Assembly: GCA_026770025.1 (NCBI GenBank) | Contig: JAMXDE010000006.1 | Span: forward strand, 744,001-808,000 | Direction of reading: 5' to 3' | DNA from: Craspedostauros australis | Taxonomy: Eukaryota > Bacillariophyta > Bacillariophyceae > Mastogloiales > Achnanthaceae | DNA length: 64,000 nucleotides | Shown: piece by piece, positions 21,078 through 31,620 of the stretch | Layout: each line of letters opens with the position of its first letter | Numbering within the stretch: the stretch's first letter is position 1 | Program-made: the position numbers and the translations under genes | Notes under the pieces: generated by a model | What the model was told of the DNA's origin: nothing | Database searches by the model: none | Seen by the model: the letters and a program-made list of their open reading frames with translations, nothing else

Positions 21078-24000
21078 TCACTTCTCGTGCTTCCTGTCAT
21101 TGTTGTTCTTGTTGTCGTTGCCATTGTTGTTGCCATTGTTGTTGGATGGAGAGTCATGGCTGCGTTGGCGATTCCCACCATTGTGCTCTCGGCCTCTCCC
21201 GTGGTCTTGGTCCCTGCGACGATCGGCATCTCTACTCCGATCCCGATCCCGGCCTCTGTCTCTATCCTTGTCGCGTCGGTCTCTGTTGCTGCGAGATCGA
21301 TCAGGACGACGTCTCTCGTGGTCGGATTCATCCCTGGGGGCGCCGGCGTTCCTGTCGCTGCCGCTTTTCCTATCGTGATCGCGATCCTTCTCTCTGGCGT
21401 CGATGTGACGTCGACGAGAGCGGTGGCGATCTTTGTCTCGGGATGATCGGCGATGCCTATCGCGGTCTCTGCCCCTGTCGCGATCTTTGCCGGACTTCCG
21501 AGACCGGTCAGAGCGCCTCCTGCGACGATTATCGCTGCGCGATCCTGAAACACTTTCATTACCACCTTCGGTGTTGTCACGGCCGGCTCTCGAATCATCA
21601 CCATCGTGGTCATTCGCCTTGTCGCCCTCCTTGTCGTTCGCGTGTCCGTAAGAATCCTGTCTCGGACGATTCATGGGAGCTTCATCGTCAGATGGTCGCG
21701 ATCGGGACCTCTCATCGTTCTCCTTGGGCCTGTCGCCATGGGATGCCCGCTTTGATCGTTCACCGCCGTAACGCTCACCGTCGGCGTCGTCGTCGTCGTC
21801 GTCTCGGTGGCGCTTGCGGCGTCGCTCCTTCCCGTCTGAGCCTCTCTTCCGGTCGCCTCTGTCATCCTTGCTTCGTCGGCGTCGATCGCTGTGGTCATCA
21901 TCGTAGACATGGTCGTTGTCCTGATCGTAGCGGCGACCGTGCTCATAGTCGCGAACGTGTTCTTCCGGGTATCCTTGAGCATGCTCAAAGCCACGACGTC
22001 GCTCTGGACCTCGATTATGATCCCTGTCACGTTCACGTTCACGGTCGTGGTCACGTTCACGGTCGTGGTCACGTTCACGATCGTTGTCATGTTCGTGTTC
22101 GCGGTCGTTGTCACGTCGATAGCGTTCCTGATCCATGTGCCTCGTATCAGATGGATGATCCGGTGGTCCACGGCCTACTTCTTCGTGTGGGCGCCAAGAA
22201 CGCCCATCATCATTGCCGCCGCCACCGTTTCTTCTTCCGCCGCTGCCACTGCCGCTGCCTCCGACTGATCGCCTGGAATGCTGAGAAGGCATGTCATCAC
22301 CCATGGTACCTTGCTTCGGGCCACCAGAGCTCTCGTTTATCTCCTTCTCCATTTGGCGCTTGTAGACAAAGTCGTACTCCTCCTGAGCCTCCCTCTTGGA
22401 CTTGCCCATCTCCTGGGCGTACTCCTTGGCCTTCTCCGCTTCGACCTTGGCTGCTCGTCTCTTCTTCTTGGTTTGGAATTCATGGAAATGCCCGCCATCT
22501 GAAAGAATGAACCCGAGCTGCTCCGGGTATTCGGGAGCGCGTGGCTCGCTCATGAAGTACCTGCTGTTGAGGGCCCGTTCGGCAGAGAGACGCTTCTTGG
22601 GATCTAGCTCCAGCATCTTCTCGAGGAGGTTGAGCGCTGGTGGCGACATCTTGGTCTGGTACTTCTTCCGAAGCCTCGGTTCCTTCTGCTTGTCAATGAC
22701 GACCTCGCGCGTCCTCACCAGCTTGAGGTCGCTGAACCCCTCCCAAGTATTCTTAGTCGGCGTCCCCATCATGTCGAATATGAGCCGGAGCTGGTTCATC
22801 TCAGCATCCCCCGCAAACAACGGTTTGCCGAGGAAGAGCTCGCCCAGGATGCATCCCGCGCTCCAAATGTCGACCGCTGTTCCGTACTTGGTGGCCCCAA
22901 GCAGAATCTCTGGTGGCCGGTACCACAGTGTGATCACCTTGTTGGTGAACTCCAGCGAACTCCCACGTCTACAGAGTAGGTGCAGGATTCACGCATGCAT
23001 GGCCGGCCAGGTAATTGTGTCGGTGGATGGGTGGGTGCGTGGATGGATGGATGGGTTGATGGAGATAAGGAGGAGGTTTGGTGTCATATTCATGTTGGGT
23101 GGGAGGGCGAGAAAGGCGAGGAGAGAAAGAGACAAATGATCGAAGCAATGCAGATGAGCAATTGCAAGGAGACAGAAGGGAGGATGAGTTTGGTGTGTAT
23201 GAGAAACGACAGCATGTGTGACGATGTATGCGCGTGGTTGGTTGGTTGGTTCGTTGATTGATTGATTGATCAGTTGGACGAAGGGATGGATGGAAGGGTG
23301 AATGGATGGATGAATGGATGAGTCCATGAGTGTCAACAACATCGAGAAGCACAGAACAACACATTCGCGGTTGTTGGATAATAGTACGTACTCATGGATG
23401 TTATCTAGTATTGGAGGCTCGATGGAGCGTGCAAGGCCGAAGTCTGCAAGCTTGACTCTGAATCTATTGTCGATAAGAATGTTCGATGACTTTATGTCGC
23501 GATGGACGTATTTATTGTCGTGCATGTAGTGCAGGGCCTGCAACAGCTGTTGAAAGACACATTTGATCTGCACCTCATTGAAGCGGAACGCGACATCCAT
23601 CAGCCCTGTGAGGTCGTGCGACACGTACTCCAGAACTAAAAACAGGTTCCCTTTGAAGCCTTCCCTGGCATCAACACTGCGGCTCTTGCCCGATTTGCCG
23701 GATTTGTGCTTCGACCGGCGTTCCTCCTCCTCGTCGTCGTCGCCTTCATCCAGATGCTCAACGCCTTTCGAACTTACCACCTCCACCATCCGCACGAGGT
23801 TGGGGTGCCGCAGCCGCTTCAGGATCTTGATCTCGCGAATCACTGTTGGCGGTATCCCCCAGTACCCGGCATGGTGGACCTTCACCTTTTTCATCGCCAC
23901 GATTTGGTTGTTATCCTTACATCTCGCGCGGTATACCTTGCCGTACGTTCCCAGCCCGATTTGTTCTATCCGCTCGTAGTGCGCAATGGTCCGTGTCATT

Positions 24001-24218
24001 CTCATCCAGTCATTGTTGTTGTTGTTGTTGTTGTGATTGTTACTGTTGCTGCTGCTCCCGATGTTGTTATTGTTGTTGCTGTTGCTGTTGTGGAAGTTCC
24101 CATTGCTGCGGGTGGCCGCTGTGACACCAGATGACCCAGGGGGAAGCATGGGCGCATTCGAAGATACGATGGACGGAATCCGCGACCCATCAACGCGGTC
24201 AGACATGTTTGTCTGCAT
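21078..24218 (-). CDS. CDK12/CTK1-like cyclin-dependent kinase with Arg-Asp-rich tail, two exons
   Basis: Exon 1 is 24218-23388 (277 codons) and exon 2 is 22949-21078; the 438-bp intron runs 23387-22950 (GTACTA donor, GGAG acceptor), joining DNIHEY to FTNKVITLWYRPPE. The product is about 900 aa if the ATG at 24218 is used; ATG 24206 is an alternative. After an Asn-rich leader the kinase domain has the glycine loop GLGTYGKVY (88-96), K110, HRDIKSSN (H239) and DFG (259-261), with T279 at the activating T-loop site. The cyclin-binding helix reads PPTVIRE instead of PITAIRE. An acidic-then-basic insert occupies residues 150-190. The 350-residue tail is rich in RD/RE/RS dipeptides. TNKVITLWYRPPE and the tail fit transcriptional CDKs of the CDK12/13/Ctk1 group, which phosphorylate Ser2 of the RNA polymerase II C-terminal domain with cyclin K; CDK9 is the main alternative. 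Confidence 0.92.
22950..23387 (-). other. Intron of the CDK-like gene with tetranucleotide repeats
   Basis: Stop codons and loss of kinase similarity mark this as an intron; it falls inside the activation segment. On the plus strand it is filled with GGAT, GGTT and GATT tetranucleotide runs (about 23020-23070 and 23236-23320). One frame reads through part of it, which creates a misleading ORF fused to exon 1. Confidence 0.85.
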
Positions 24219-24996
24219 CTGTGCCTGTCCCTTCCTTGCGTGGAGTGGGTATTCGTGGAGTGGAGGAGAGGAGAGTTTGCAGAGCGCTCTCGATCGATGT
24301 CCGGACTGCGCTGGAGCACATGAATCGTGCTGATGGATCGATCGGTCTGCTGTATCGTGTCCTCGTGTGCTCTGCTCGTACGAGAGCACAAGTTCTGTTC
24401 TCGTCCAGTATCGGTGGCTGTGGTTTTGTGGGTGGGGGAGGGCAGGGTGCGTCCTTCTCTCTTGTGTGTGGAGGAAACGCAGACGGGTTGGTTGGTTGGT
24501 TGGTTGCGACCTTTGCATTTGAGCGGCGGTCTTCGTTCTCGTTGTCACTGGTGCTGCGCGTTGCTGTGGCCTTTGCTTTTCTTGTTGTTCCTGTCATCGC
24601 TGTTTGGGAAATTGGCTGTTTTGGTGAGTTTCGATGGAATTTCGTGTTTAAGCTCTGATTAAGTACCATAGTCAACTAGTGCCAACGGAATTGTACCACA
24701 CTTTTTGTTCGTGTCCCAGGATTCTTCGTGTTTGTGTGGCACACAACAATGGCGTGGTACGAGACTCATCCGTCTGTCCATCGTACGAAATACGCTACGT
24801 AAGGAACCGAGACATTGTGGAATCTTGTGGATGGACATATTTGTTGACGAGCCATCATACGTATTACATACGAGAGACGACAACCGATCTCCGATGAAGC
24901 CTGCCCTGCCGATACTTCCTGGAGTATGCAAGTCTCCAGAGAGAACCATACGTGCACGAGCATTAGCACATAATCTGTCAGATTGATGGTGTTGCG
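24219..24996. other. Intergenic region, 0.78 kb
   Basis: No supported gene. A (GGTT)n run lies near 24485-24507 in the 5' flank of the CDK-like gene; TACGAG motifs occur at 24758 and 24869. Confidence 0.6.
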
Positions 24997-26892
24997 CTAG
25001 GAGGTGGTGTTGCCGTTTAGCTGCTCTGATCTGATCTCGCTGCTGCTGATGTCGACCCTAAATTCGTTCTCCTTGATGATGGAGAACATTGCGCGGATCT
25101 TCGTGGGTAATCGGTCCACCTCGTCGAAGCCCGACACGAACTTCTCGGAAGCCTGAACATCCTTCCGCTGCTCCAGACGGCCGCCCACAATGAACCGCAC
25201 GCCCTGATTCATCATGGAGCCAAGAGCCTCGAGCATCTCGTCGCGGTCGTTGCCGTAGTACTTTGGATCGATGAGTCGCACCAGTGTGTCGGTGCCGATG
25301 ACGAATGACATCATGGGGGAGCCTTCGTGGCTGCCGCGGATCTCCTCCTGCGGGATGCAGTTGCTCAGAACTTCGACTTTTTTCGAGAACAGCGGAGCTC
25401 TGGTGAGCAAGATGCCCCAGTTGGTCGGGAGCTCTTCGAAGCTCAGGAAGGACCGTAACCGCTCTGATACGACCTCCGGGTCTATGCTCGGTTTGTCAGC
25501 ATTTGCGATGGACAGCTCCATGAACACTGCCAGCTCTCGCCTGTGAGCGGTCGGATCGATCCGGCGTTGACTGTTCGTGCGGTGCTCCACTGCCGCGCTC
25601 GCCAGCGACAGATGCCCTTGGTGTGGTGGATTGAAGCTACCTGGGAACACTATGCTGCCATGGGGGAGGAATGAGTAGTGCAACGCTCGGAACGACTTCG
25701 CCTTTCCATTCTCGTACATCGGGATAAGTATCACAGCATCACAATCTCCCGATATGATCCGCTTTGCGGCGTGTGTCGGGACGTCTCTGCGGGGCATGCG
25801 TCCGATTGCGCTGTCACTAGTTGCTGCATTTCCGTTGGCGTGCGCTTGTGCTTTCTTATGCCCTGCTAATGTTGCTTCTTCTTCTGCTGCTGTTGCTGTT
25901 GCTGCTGTTGCTGATGACTCTATCTGTTCAGATTCTGAGCTTCCGCCATCAGCATTTCTGCGACCCTCACTCCCCCATGGCACCCAGCGTTCCGTCACTT
26001 TGTCACCGAATTGCGTTGAAAAGTCGTTCTCGTACGGAGCGACGGCGTCCCCCATCTTGAGTACCTTGTTGATCGTGCTCAGAATAACGTGGCTCAGCAG
26101 CACGTCCTCGTCGAGCCTGGATCGGCCAAAGCCCCTCGTTTTCTCGCTGGCCATGGTGATGTTCACAAAGAGCTGGGACCCGTCGGCTATCGTCACAGCC
26201 AGATTCCCATGGCCTTCGAACTCTTCATCCGAGTCCAACGATCTCAACGTGGAGGCGCAACCTACTCCCACGCACCCTGTCATCTGGCGCACGTTGGAAC
26301 AACGGTATTGCAACGCCTTCTGCAAGGCAGCCTCCGATGCCGTCTTGGCCGCTTCCATGGATGCGTACTGGAAATTTGTCATTGCAGGTGGAAGTTGCAC
26401 GTAATTCTGGTACGACTTCCGATCGTACGTCACGCATCCCTCCAGAAGCACGGAGGACGCGCCGGGAGTCGCAGCGAGCGCGGAGATGGCATTCCCACCT
26501 CCTCCGGCAATGGCCAAGCAAACGCTGATCCTCTGGCTTTTCTCGCGCTTCACGTTGTTGTCGACTAGCAGTTTTGCGAGGTTTTCCAAGCTTTCGGCTG
26601 AGGCATCATGAACATCGTAGGAGAGGGTGGGAGTCGACATCCCCTCGCCGATCGAGTGCGCTGCGGACTGCAAGGATGATGGCGCCGACGAATCCCCACG
26701 CACGTTGCGGAAGTTATGGATGCCTCGGTGATGGCAATGGCGATGCCGATTGCTGACGCTTCTCCCCTGCTTGTGGAAGGGACTTTGGTGTTGGTTCCAC
26801 GCCCCGACAAGCAAGAACAGTGACAGGGTCGATAGGATGTGAAGGACTTGGAAGGAACGTGGCTCTGCAAATGGAACTGTCGACAGGACCAT
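24997..26892 (-). CDS. CinA-like domain fused to NMNAT-like nucleotidyltransferase, probable plastid or secretory presequence
   Basis: The 631-aa product has two enzymatic modules. Residues about 90-285 resemble the CinA C-terminal (PncC, nicotinamide-nucleotide amidase) fold: SLENLAKLLVDN, VCLAIAGGGGNAISALAATPGAS, ASMEAAKTASEAAL, GVGCAST. Residues about 410-631 are a nucleotidylyltransferase: FPGSFNPPHQGH (415-426, the substrate HxGH-type motif) and ISSSEIR (615-621, the ISSxxxR motif), as in NMN/nicotinate-mononucleotide adenylyltransferases. Plants encode a similar two-domain protein. Both modules touch pyridine-nucleotide chemistry, so a role in NAD precursor salvage or NAD(P) repair is inferred. 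The N-terminus has a hydrophobic core (VLHILSTLSLFLLVGA) followed directly by Trp and a basic Ser/His/Arg-rich stretch, like a complex-plastid bipartite presequence. An internal Met at residue 85 could give a cytosolic form. Single exon. Confidence 0.85.
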   Translation of the reverse strand: MVLSTVPFAEPRSFQVLHILSTLSLFLLVGAWNQHQSPFHKQGRSVSNRHRHCHHRGIHNFRNVRGDSSAPSSLQSAAHSIGEGMSTPTLSYDVHDASAESLENLAKLLVDNNVKREKSQRISVCLAIAGGGGNAISALAATPGASSVLLEGCVTYDRKSYQNYVQLPPAMTNFQYASMEAAKTASEAALQKALQYRCSNVRQMTGCVGVGCASTLRSLDSDEEFEGHGNLAVTIADGSQLFVNITMASEKTRGFGRSRLDEDVLLSHVILSTINKVLKMGDAVAPYENDFSTQFGDKVTERWVPWGSEGRRNADGGSSESEQIESSATAATATAAEEEATLAGHKKAQAHANGNAATSDSAIGRMPRRDVPTHAAKRIISGDCDAVILIPMYENGKAKSFRALHYSFLPHGSIVFPGSFNPPHQGHLSLASAAVEHRTNSQRRIDPTAHRRELAVFMELSIANADKPSIDPEVVSERLRSFLSFEELPTNWGILLTRAPLFSKKVEVLSNCIPQEEIRGSHEGSPMMSFVIGTDTLVRLIDPKYYGNDRDEMLEALGSMMNQGVRFIVGGRLEQRKDVQASEKFVSGFDEVDRLPTKIRAMFSIIKENEFRVDISSSEIRSEQLNGNTTS

Positions 26893-28284
26893 CTCCTCGC
26901 GAAGTGACGAGAGCGTGCGCCTCTTGTTCTCGAGTTGGCCACCAGCAGATGCGTTTGCGCTCTGCTTTTCCCTGCTGTCCTGCTACGATGCGCGAGAATA
27001 CGATGCACGAGCACTTTGGATGTATTGTATGATTTTCTTCCCGAGCAACCGATCGATCGATGGCGACTCTGAGCCTGAACGGTGGCAGAGCGTGGCGGAA
27101 CAACACGAGAGGAAATAGGATCTATTCTAGGATGATTATAGAGGATAGAGTCTGCAAGTGTTGATGGATGTGGATACCAATAGAGTGCTTTACTATTTGC
27201 GCGATGCCGTCTTTGTCGCATTGGGTTGCTTTGTCATGCATTGTTTCGCGTAGGTACTCCAAAGTTCTGTCGATGGATGTTGTCGGCTTTCGGTGCCCGC
27301 ATGGAGCCACGAGGGTTCCTGAATGATGTCTCTCCACTTCTCCCTGTTGCGTGCTTTTGGTGTGGAGAAATGTACGTCAGCAACGAAGGCGCACTTGTGC
27401 AGAGTCCCGCCATGACCGGGATCGGTAGGGGACTTGCTCAGAACGCGACAGAGGAAGATTGAAAAAGAACAGATTCGTTTGGACAAACTACGAGTAGAGT
27501 GTAGAAGAGAGCAATACTCGTTGGCACAGCGTAGCGATACGAGTATGATACACTCAGTATGCATTCTTATATCATATTATACAATACACTCTAATATAAT
27601 CTTAAACGTTCCTCTATCAATCTACTAATTGACAGTCCATGAGTGCAGAACTTCCCGTGCTTGGATGTACGTGCGTAGCAGTGCTTCCAGCAGTCGTCCT
27701 CTACTTCTCTTGCGTTGCAGCGAAACAACTATTGTAGAATATTATACGAGCTACTATTGCAGATCATGCTCATCTCAACCAGGATGCCAAAGAACTTCAC
27801 TCCACCATACTCACGAGTACACACCTGCGGATGTGCTCGCCTCTAGAGAATTGGTGAGATCCTGCAGGACAGCTGCCTCCACATCTATCAGAGCGTGTGG
27901 CATCGGCGCTTGCCTTTACAAAAAAGCGCTGTGTGGATTCTCGCTTGGCGTCCTGGCTGTTGCCGGTGATCCAGTCATAGATCGTACTGCATGCAGTACT
28001 ACTATTCTGCACTCGACTATTGGTAGAATGGCTCGCTGCCTGGTCCATTTTTCAGTATGGACACTGCAATGCGCATGCGACCCGCACAAGCATGGCAGCC
28101 TCATCCAACCAAATTAGATGTCACAGGGCTTTCCTCTGTCTCTCTCTCTCTCTCTCTCTAGAGAGAGAGAGACACTGTGTGTGCGCAGACAACGATTTGA
28201 GTACCCACCACTTTACATGGACGAGTATGGTATGGTTTGCTATGGTGGATGCTATTTGCGTGGAACTTGTGGGGCGAATAAGAC
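26893..28284. other. Intergenic region, 1.4 kb
   Basis: No supported gene. TACGAGTA-type motifs occur at 27489, 27538 and 27745. A CT/AG palindrome sits at 28141-28172, about 110 bp beyond the eIF2 gamma stop. Confidence 0.6.
28141..28172. repeat. (CT)n/(AG)n perfect palindrome
   Basis: A CT run meets an AG run at 28159/28160, giving arms of about 12 bp with no spacer. It could form a hairpin in RNA or a cruciform in DNA. It lies just downstream of eIF2 gamma, so a role in transcript 3' ends is possible but unproved. Confidence 0.85.
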
Positions 28285-30048
28285 TTACTCCGCCTTGACT
28301 TCGATCTTGGATCCCTTCCGGATCTGGCCCCAGCCGATGAGACGCCAATGCTTGTCGACACGTCGCGACAGAGCGATCTTCTCACCCTCTTCTGTGCACA
28401 CTGGTTGCGTGAGCACGACCTTCGCCAGATCGCCCTTGACCGCGATGACGCGGCCGCCTGTAGCTGTGGAGCCAATGTTGACCATCAGAATCTCATTCTT
28501 CGTGAGCTTCTGGACCTTGGCCTGCTTTCCACCATCGCTCGTCTTGACACCGAGCAATCGTCTCAGGAGGTAGTACGAGATCTCGATCTCGCAGAAGACG
28601 TCCGGAAGCTTTCCCTTCAGCCCGAGGACCTGCCCGACGAGGCGGTCGGCACGGGTGAGCGTTGGATCGATGCGGGTTCCGACACCGATGAGACCTCCTG
28701 GAACGGCGAATTGGAGGTCGTTCTGCTCTGCATAGAGCGAGGAGATTCTGGAGTAGATTGGGGAGCAGAGCATGGTAGTGTTGCCGTTGCCATCCTCATG
28801 CTTCGTCACAATTCCTGGTCGCACCTCGACCTCGTCACCGACTCGCAGCACACCCTGCAGGATACTGCCTCCAGCAACACCACCCTGCAAGTTGCTGACG
28901 TCCTGTCCTGGACGGTTGACGTCGAAGGAACGGATGACGATGAGACGCGGGACGCTGGTGAAGTCTCTTGGCGGCAGCGGGATCTTTCGCACGATGTACT
29001 CGCAGACGGCGTCGATGTTGTACTTGAGGACGGCGGATATGGGGATGATGGGTGCCGAATCGGCGACGGTTCCCGCCACGAACTTGCGGATCTGCTCCTG
29101 CTGCGCCAGGGCGGCATCGGGCTTCACGAGATCGACCTTGTTCTGCAAAATCAGGATCTCCTTGAGCCTCATGATCTCGACGGCTGCAAGATGTTCGCTG
29201 GTCTGTGGCTGTGGACAGGTTTCGTTGCCGGCGACGAGCAGGAAGGCGGCATCCATGACGGCCGCGCCGTTCAGCATGGTGGCCATGAGAATGTCATGCC
29301 CTGGACAATCCACGAAACTGACGTGACGGCGCAGACGGTATGTGACACCGGTGACATCGTCAATGAACTCATCAGCATGCGACGATCCTCTGGATGTGTA
29401 GTATCCGCCTTTCTCGTTCTTCGGATCGCCCTTGTAGATCTTGGCGTTGGCATATCCCAGCTTGATGGTGATGTTACGCTCCAGCTCGTTCTTAAATCGC
29501 ACGGTTTGCACACCACTGATGGACTTCACCACAGTGGACTTTCCGTGAGCCACGTGACCGATTGTTCCAATATTGATCGTTGCTTGTCGCGAGATCTGCC
29601 GTGGTGATGAGATTGACGTTGGTATTGGCGTTAGCGATATCGGTAGGTGTTGTTGGTGTCGGTGTGAGGCGTGTTAGCTTGAGTGCATGAAACATGGCAT
29701 GACCTGACATGGTCTGAGGTGTAGCAGTGCAACAGTACAACAGCGCAACATCGCAACATGCAGGGTTGTCGCAAGTTCGACGCATTGATCTGAGTCCAAA
29801 CAGCCACAAATACGATCATCATCATGAGATATGGGTTCAGGATCAAGTCCAGGACCAACTCGGCCTCGTGGGTGCGCCAGGCTGGTGCTGCATTCCGCTT
29901 CGGTTCGAGCTTCGTCGCACTAAAAAACATGCCATCATGTCGCACTCACCACTTCTGGCGAGAGAGCAGTGAGCTTGGTTGCATCGACTGCAGAAGCATC
30001 CTGTGGCTTCAAATGCGGCTGCTTGCGGCCCTCCTCTCCGTCGCCCAT
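28285..30048 (-). CDS. EIF2S3: Translation initiation factor eIF2 gamma subunit, two exons
   Basis: Exon 1 is 30048-29950 (33 codons, [10 protein letters not shown] to TALSPEV) and exon 2 is 29595-28285. The 354-bp phase-0 intron has donor GTGAGT and acceptor GGCAG; splicing gives [24 protein letters not shown]-type sequence exactly as in known eIF2 gamma. Total 469 aa. GTPase motifs: GHVAHGKST (G1), [16 protein letters not shown] (switch 1 and flank), DCPGHD (G3), NKVD (G4); then [19 protein letters not shown], the LRRLLGVKT region and the ending [11 protein letters not shown]. It is the core of eIF2, which carries initiator Met-tRNA to the 40S subunit. The knuckle after ANAKIY, which in human and yeast holds zinc-binding cysteines, here reads [23 protein letters not shown]-like sequence without cysteine. 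Identity is secure. Confidence 0.97.
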
Positions 30049-31620
30049 GGTTCCTCAACTGCTGTACTTATACGTGCGAGGTTGTCTTTGCGTCTGCGCC
30101 TGCGTCTACGTGCGGACTTGGTGGATTTCGCTTGTGCTGCTTGCGCTTCTTTTCGTGTTGTCGCCTCCAGGGTTTCGATGGCCTTGGTCTGCTGGTATCC
30201 TTGTCTCGAGATGGTCGGTGGCGCGATGTCGTTGTCTTGATGTCGACCTTGGTGTCGACCTGTGTCGCCCTGTGTTGGGTAGGGTTGGGTGCAGTTGTTG
30301 ATCCTTTCACCACACAAACAACGTGGGGAGCGCACAGCAACAAGCACAACCGGCAGCCCATGGCGGGTCGGCCAAACCCGACCACGACGAAACGTGACAG
30401 AGGAACAGGAGGTTGGAGATGCACCAGGAACGACAGACAGACTGGACAACCGCCACATGGTACCACGAACACAAAGATACCTATTGAAAGATACACACTA
30501 GCACTGCCCCAGTCTAGAGAGAGAGAGAGAGAATTGGCGTCCATGGCTCGAATGAATGAGAATGGGGCATTTGTGTCTGGAGCTGCGGTGGTGCTCGAAA
30601 CCATCATGCTGTGAAGATGTTGCTGTTGTATTCCAGGTATTCTGGTCGTTGGTATTGGTGTTGGTGATGGTCGTTGAGTTTGTGTTTGTGTTGGCCTGTT
30701 GGGGAATGTTGTGTTCTTCGCATAGTACTGCATTGCACTGATGGGGACGCTGCAGAATGCTCTTGGAAAGGTTGTCTTCTGGAAATAAAATGGAACAAAA
30801 GCAAAGGGACGACGCAACCGACAAGGAAGAGGTATGCTTCGCTTCTCTGGTAGAGCAGCGTTGGTGTGTGCCTCAATTGCGCAACAGATCTTCTCACCAA
30901 TTGCGATCGATTGTCGCAGAATGGGTGTTGGGGTCGTCACGTCATTGGTCGTCACCATGACTCGAACGAGCTATTTGTGGCAGAGCCGCACAAGCCGCTC
31001 TCTTGCGCTCGCGCGCGTACGACCAATACGGCAGTGAGTGTTCCGTAGAGACTGCGGCATCGCGGCAAACGAGCACTGATGATCGGCACCATGCCACAAT
31101 GACGTACCAAGTTAACACACGCATGCATTGGTATTGAGGGTTGCAAACCCAAAGGATTCAGATTATAAGGATTATTGGATTGTAAGGGACCATTGCAGGA
31201 CTCTCTATTCTCCCCTAGTTGGGCGATGCCCATGTTCGCATGGTAACCCCATTTTAACCGTATTGTATGTATCCCTGCTTGGTACCATCGCCGATGGTCA
31301 GACGAACTATTTGGTGTTTTTTCTTGATATTGTACGACTCAGAAGATACCAATCCCGCCTGTCCCAAACACATCAACAACGAACAACAACAAATTCGAAC
31401 TTGCGGAAAAGACACACACAGGCCATCGCAGGTGACGGACCCACCGCGGCTCATTCCTCACTCCTGCGCTTGTGTGCAACATGCAACGTGGCTGTGAGTG
31501 TGGCACCATACACTGTGACATTCTCCCGCTATCAGAAGCCAATTCGCTGGAGAGAAAAGTACGCTCCTCCGCACCATACCATATTTCCCACTGCGGCGAC
31601 CTGAAGTTGAACGAACGACA
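30049..31620. other. Divergent intergenic region, 1.57 kb
   Basis: It lies between eIF2 gamma and QNG1 and should hold both promoters. Open frames here (29979-30614 plus, 30068-30958 minus) have no domain and overlap each other. A (GA)n run lies at 30514-30532. Confidence 0.6.
30514..30532. repeat. (AG)n microsatellite
   Basis: Nine or ten AG units in the divergent region between eIF2 gamma and QNG1. Confidence 0.85.

Noticed and set aside
23388-24548. Longer N-terminus of the CDK ORF (from 24548) and read-through into the intron
   Set aside because: The upstream part is TTGG-repeat-derived; the read-through frame loses kinase similarity at the splice donor.
29979-30958. Overlapping ORFs of 211 and 296 codons between eIF2 gamma and QNG1
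   Set aside because: They overlap each other and the eIF2 gamma first exon on opposite strands, and contain no recognisable fold.
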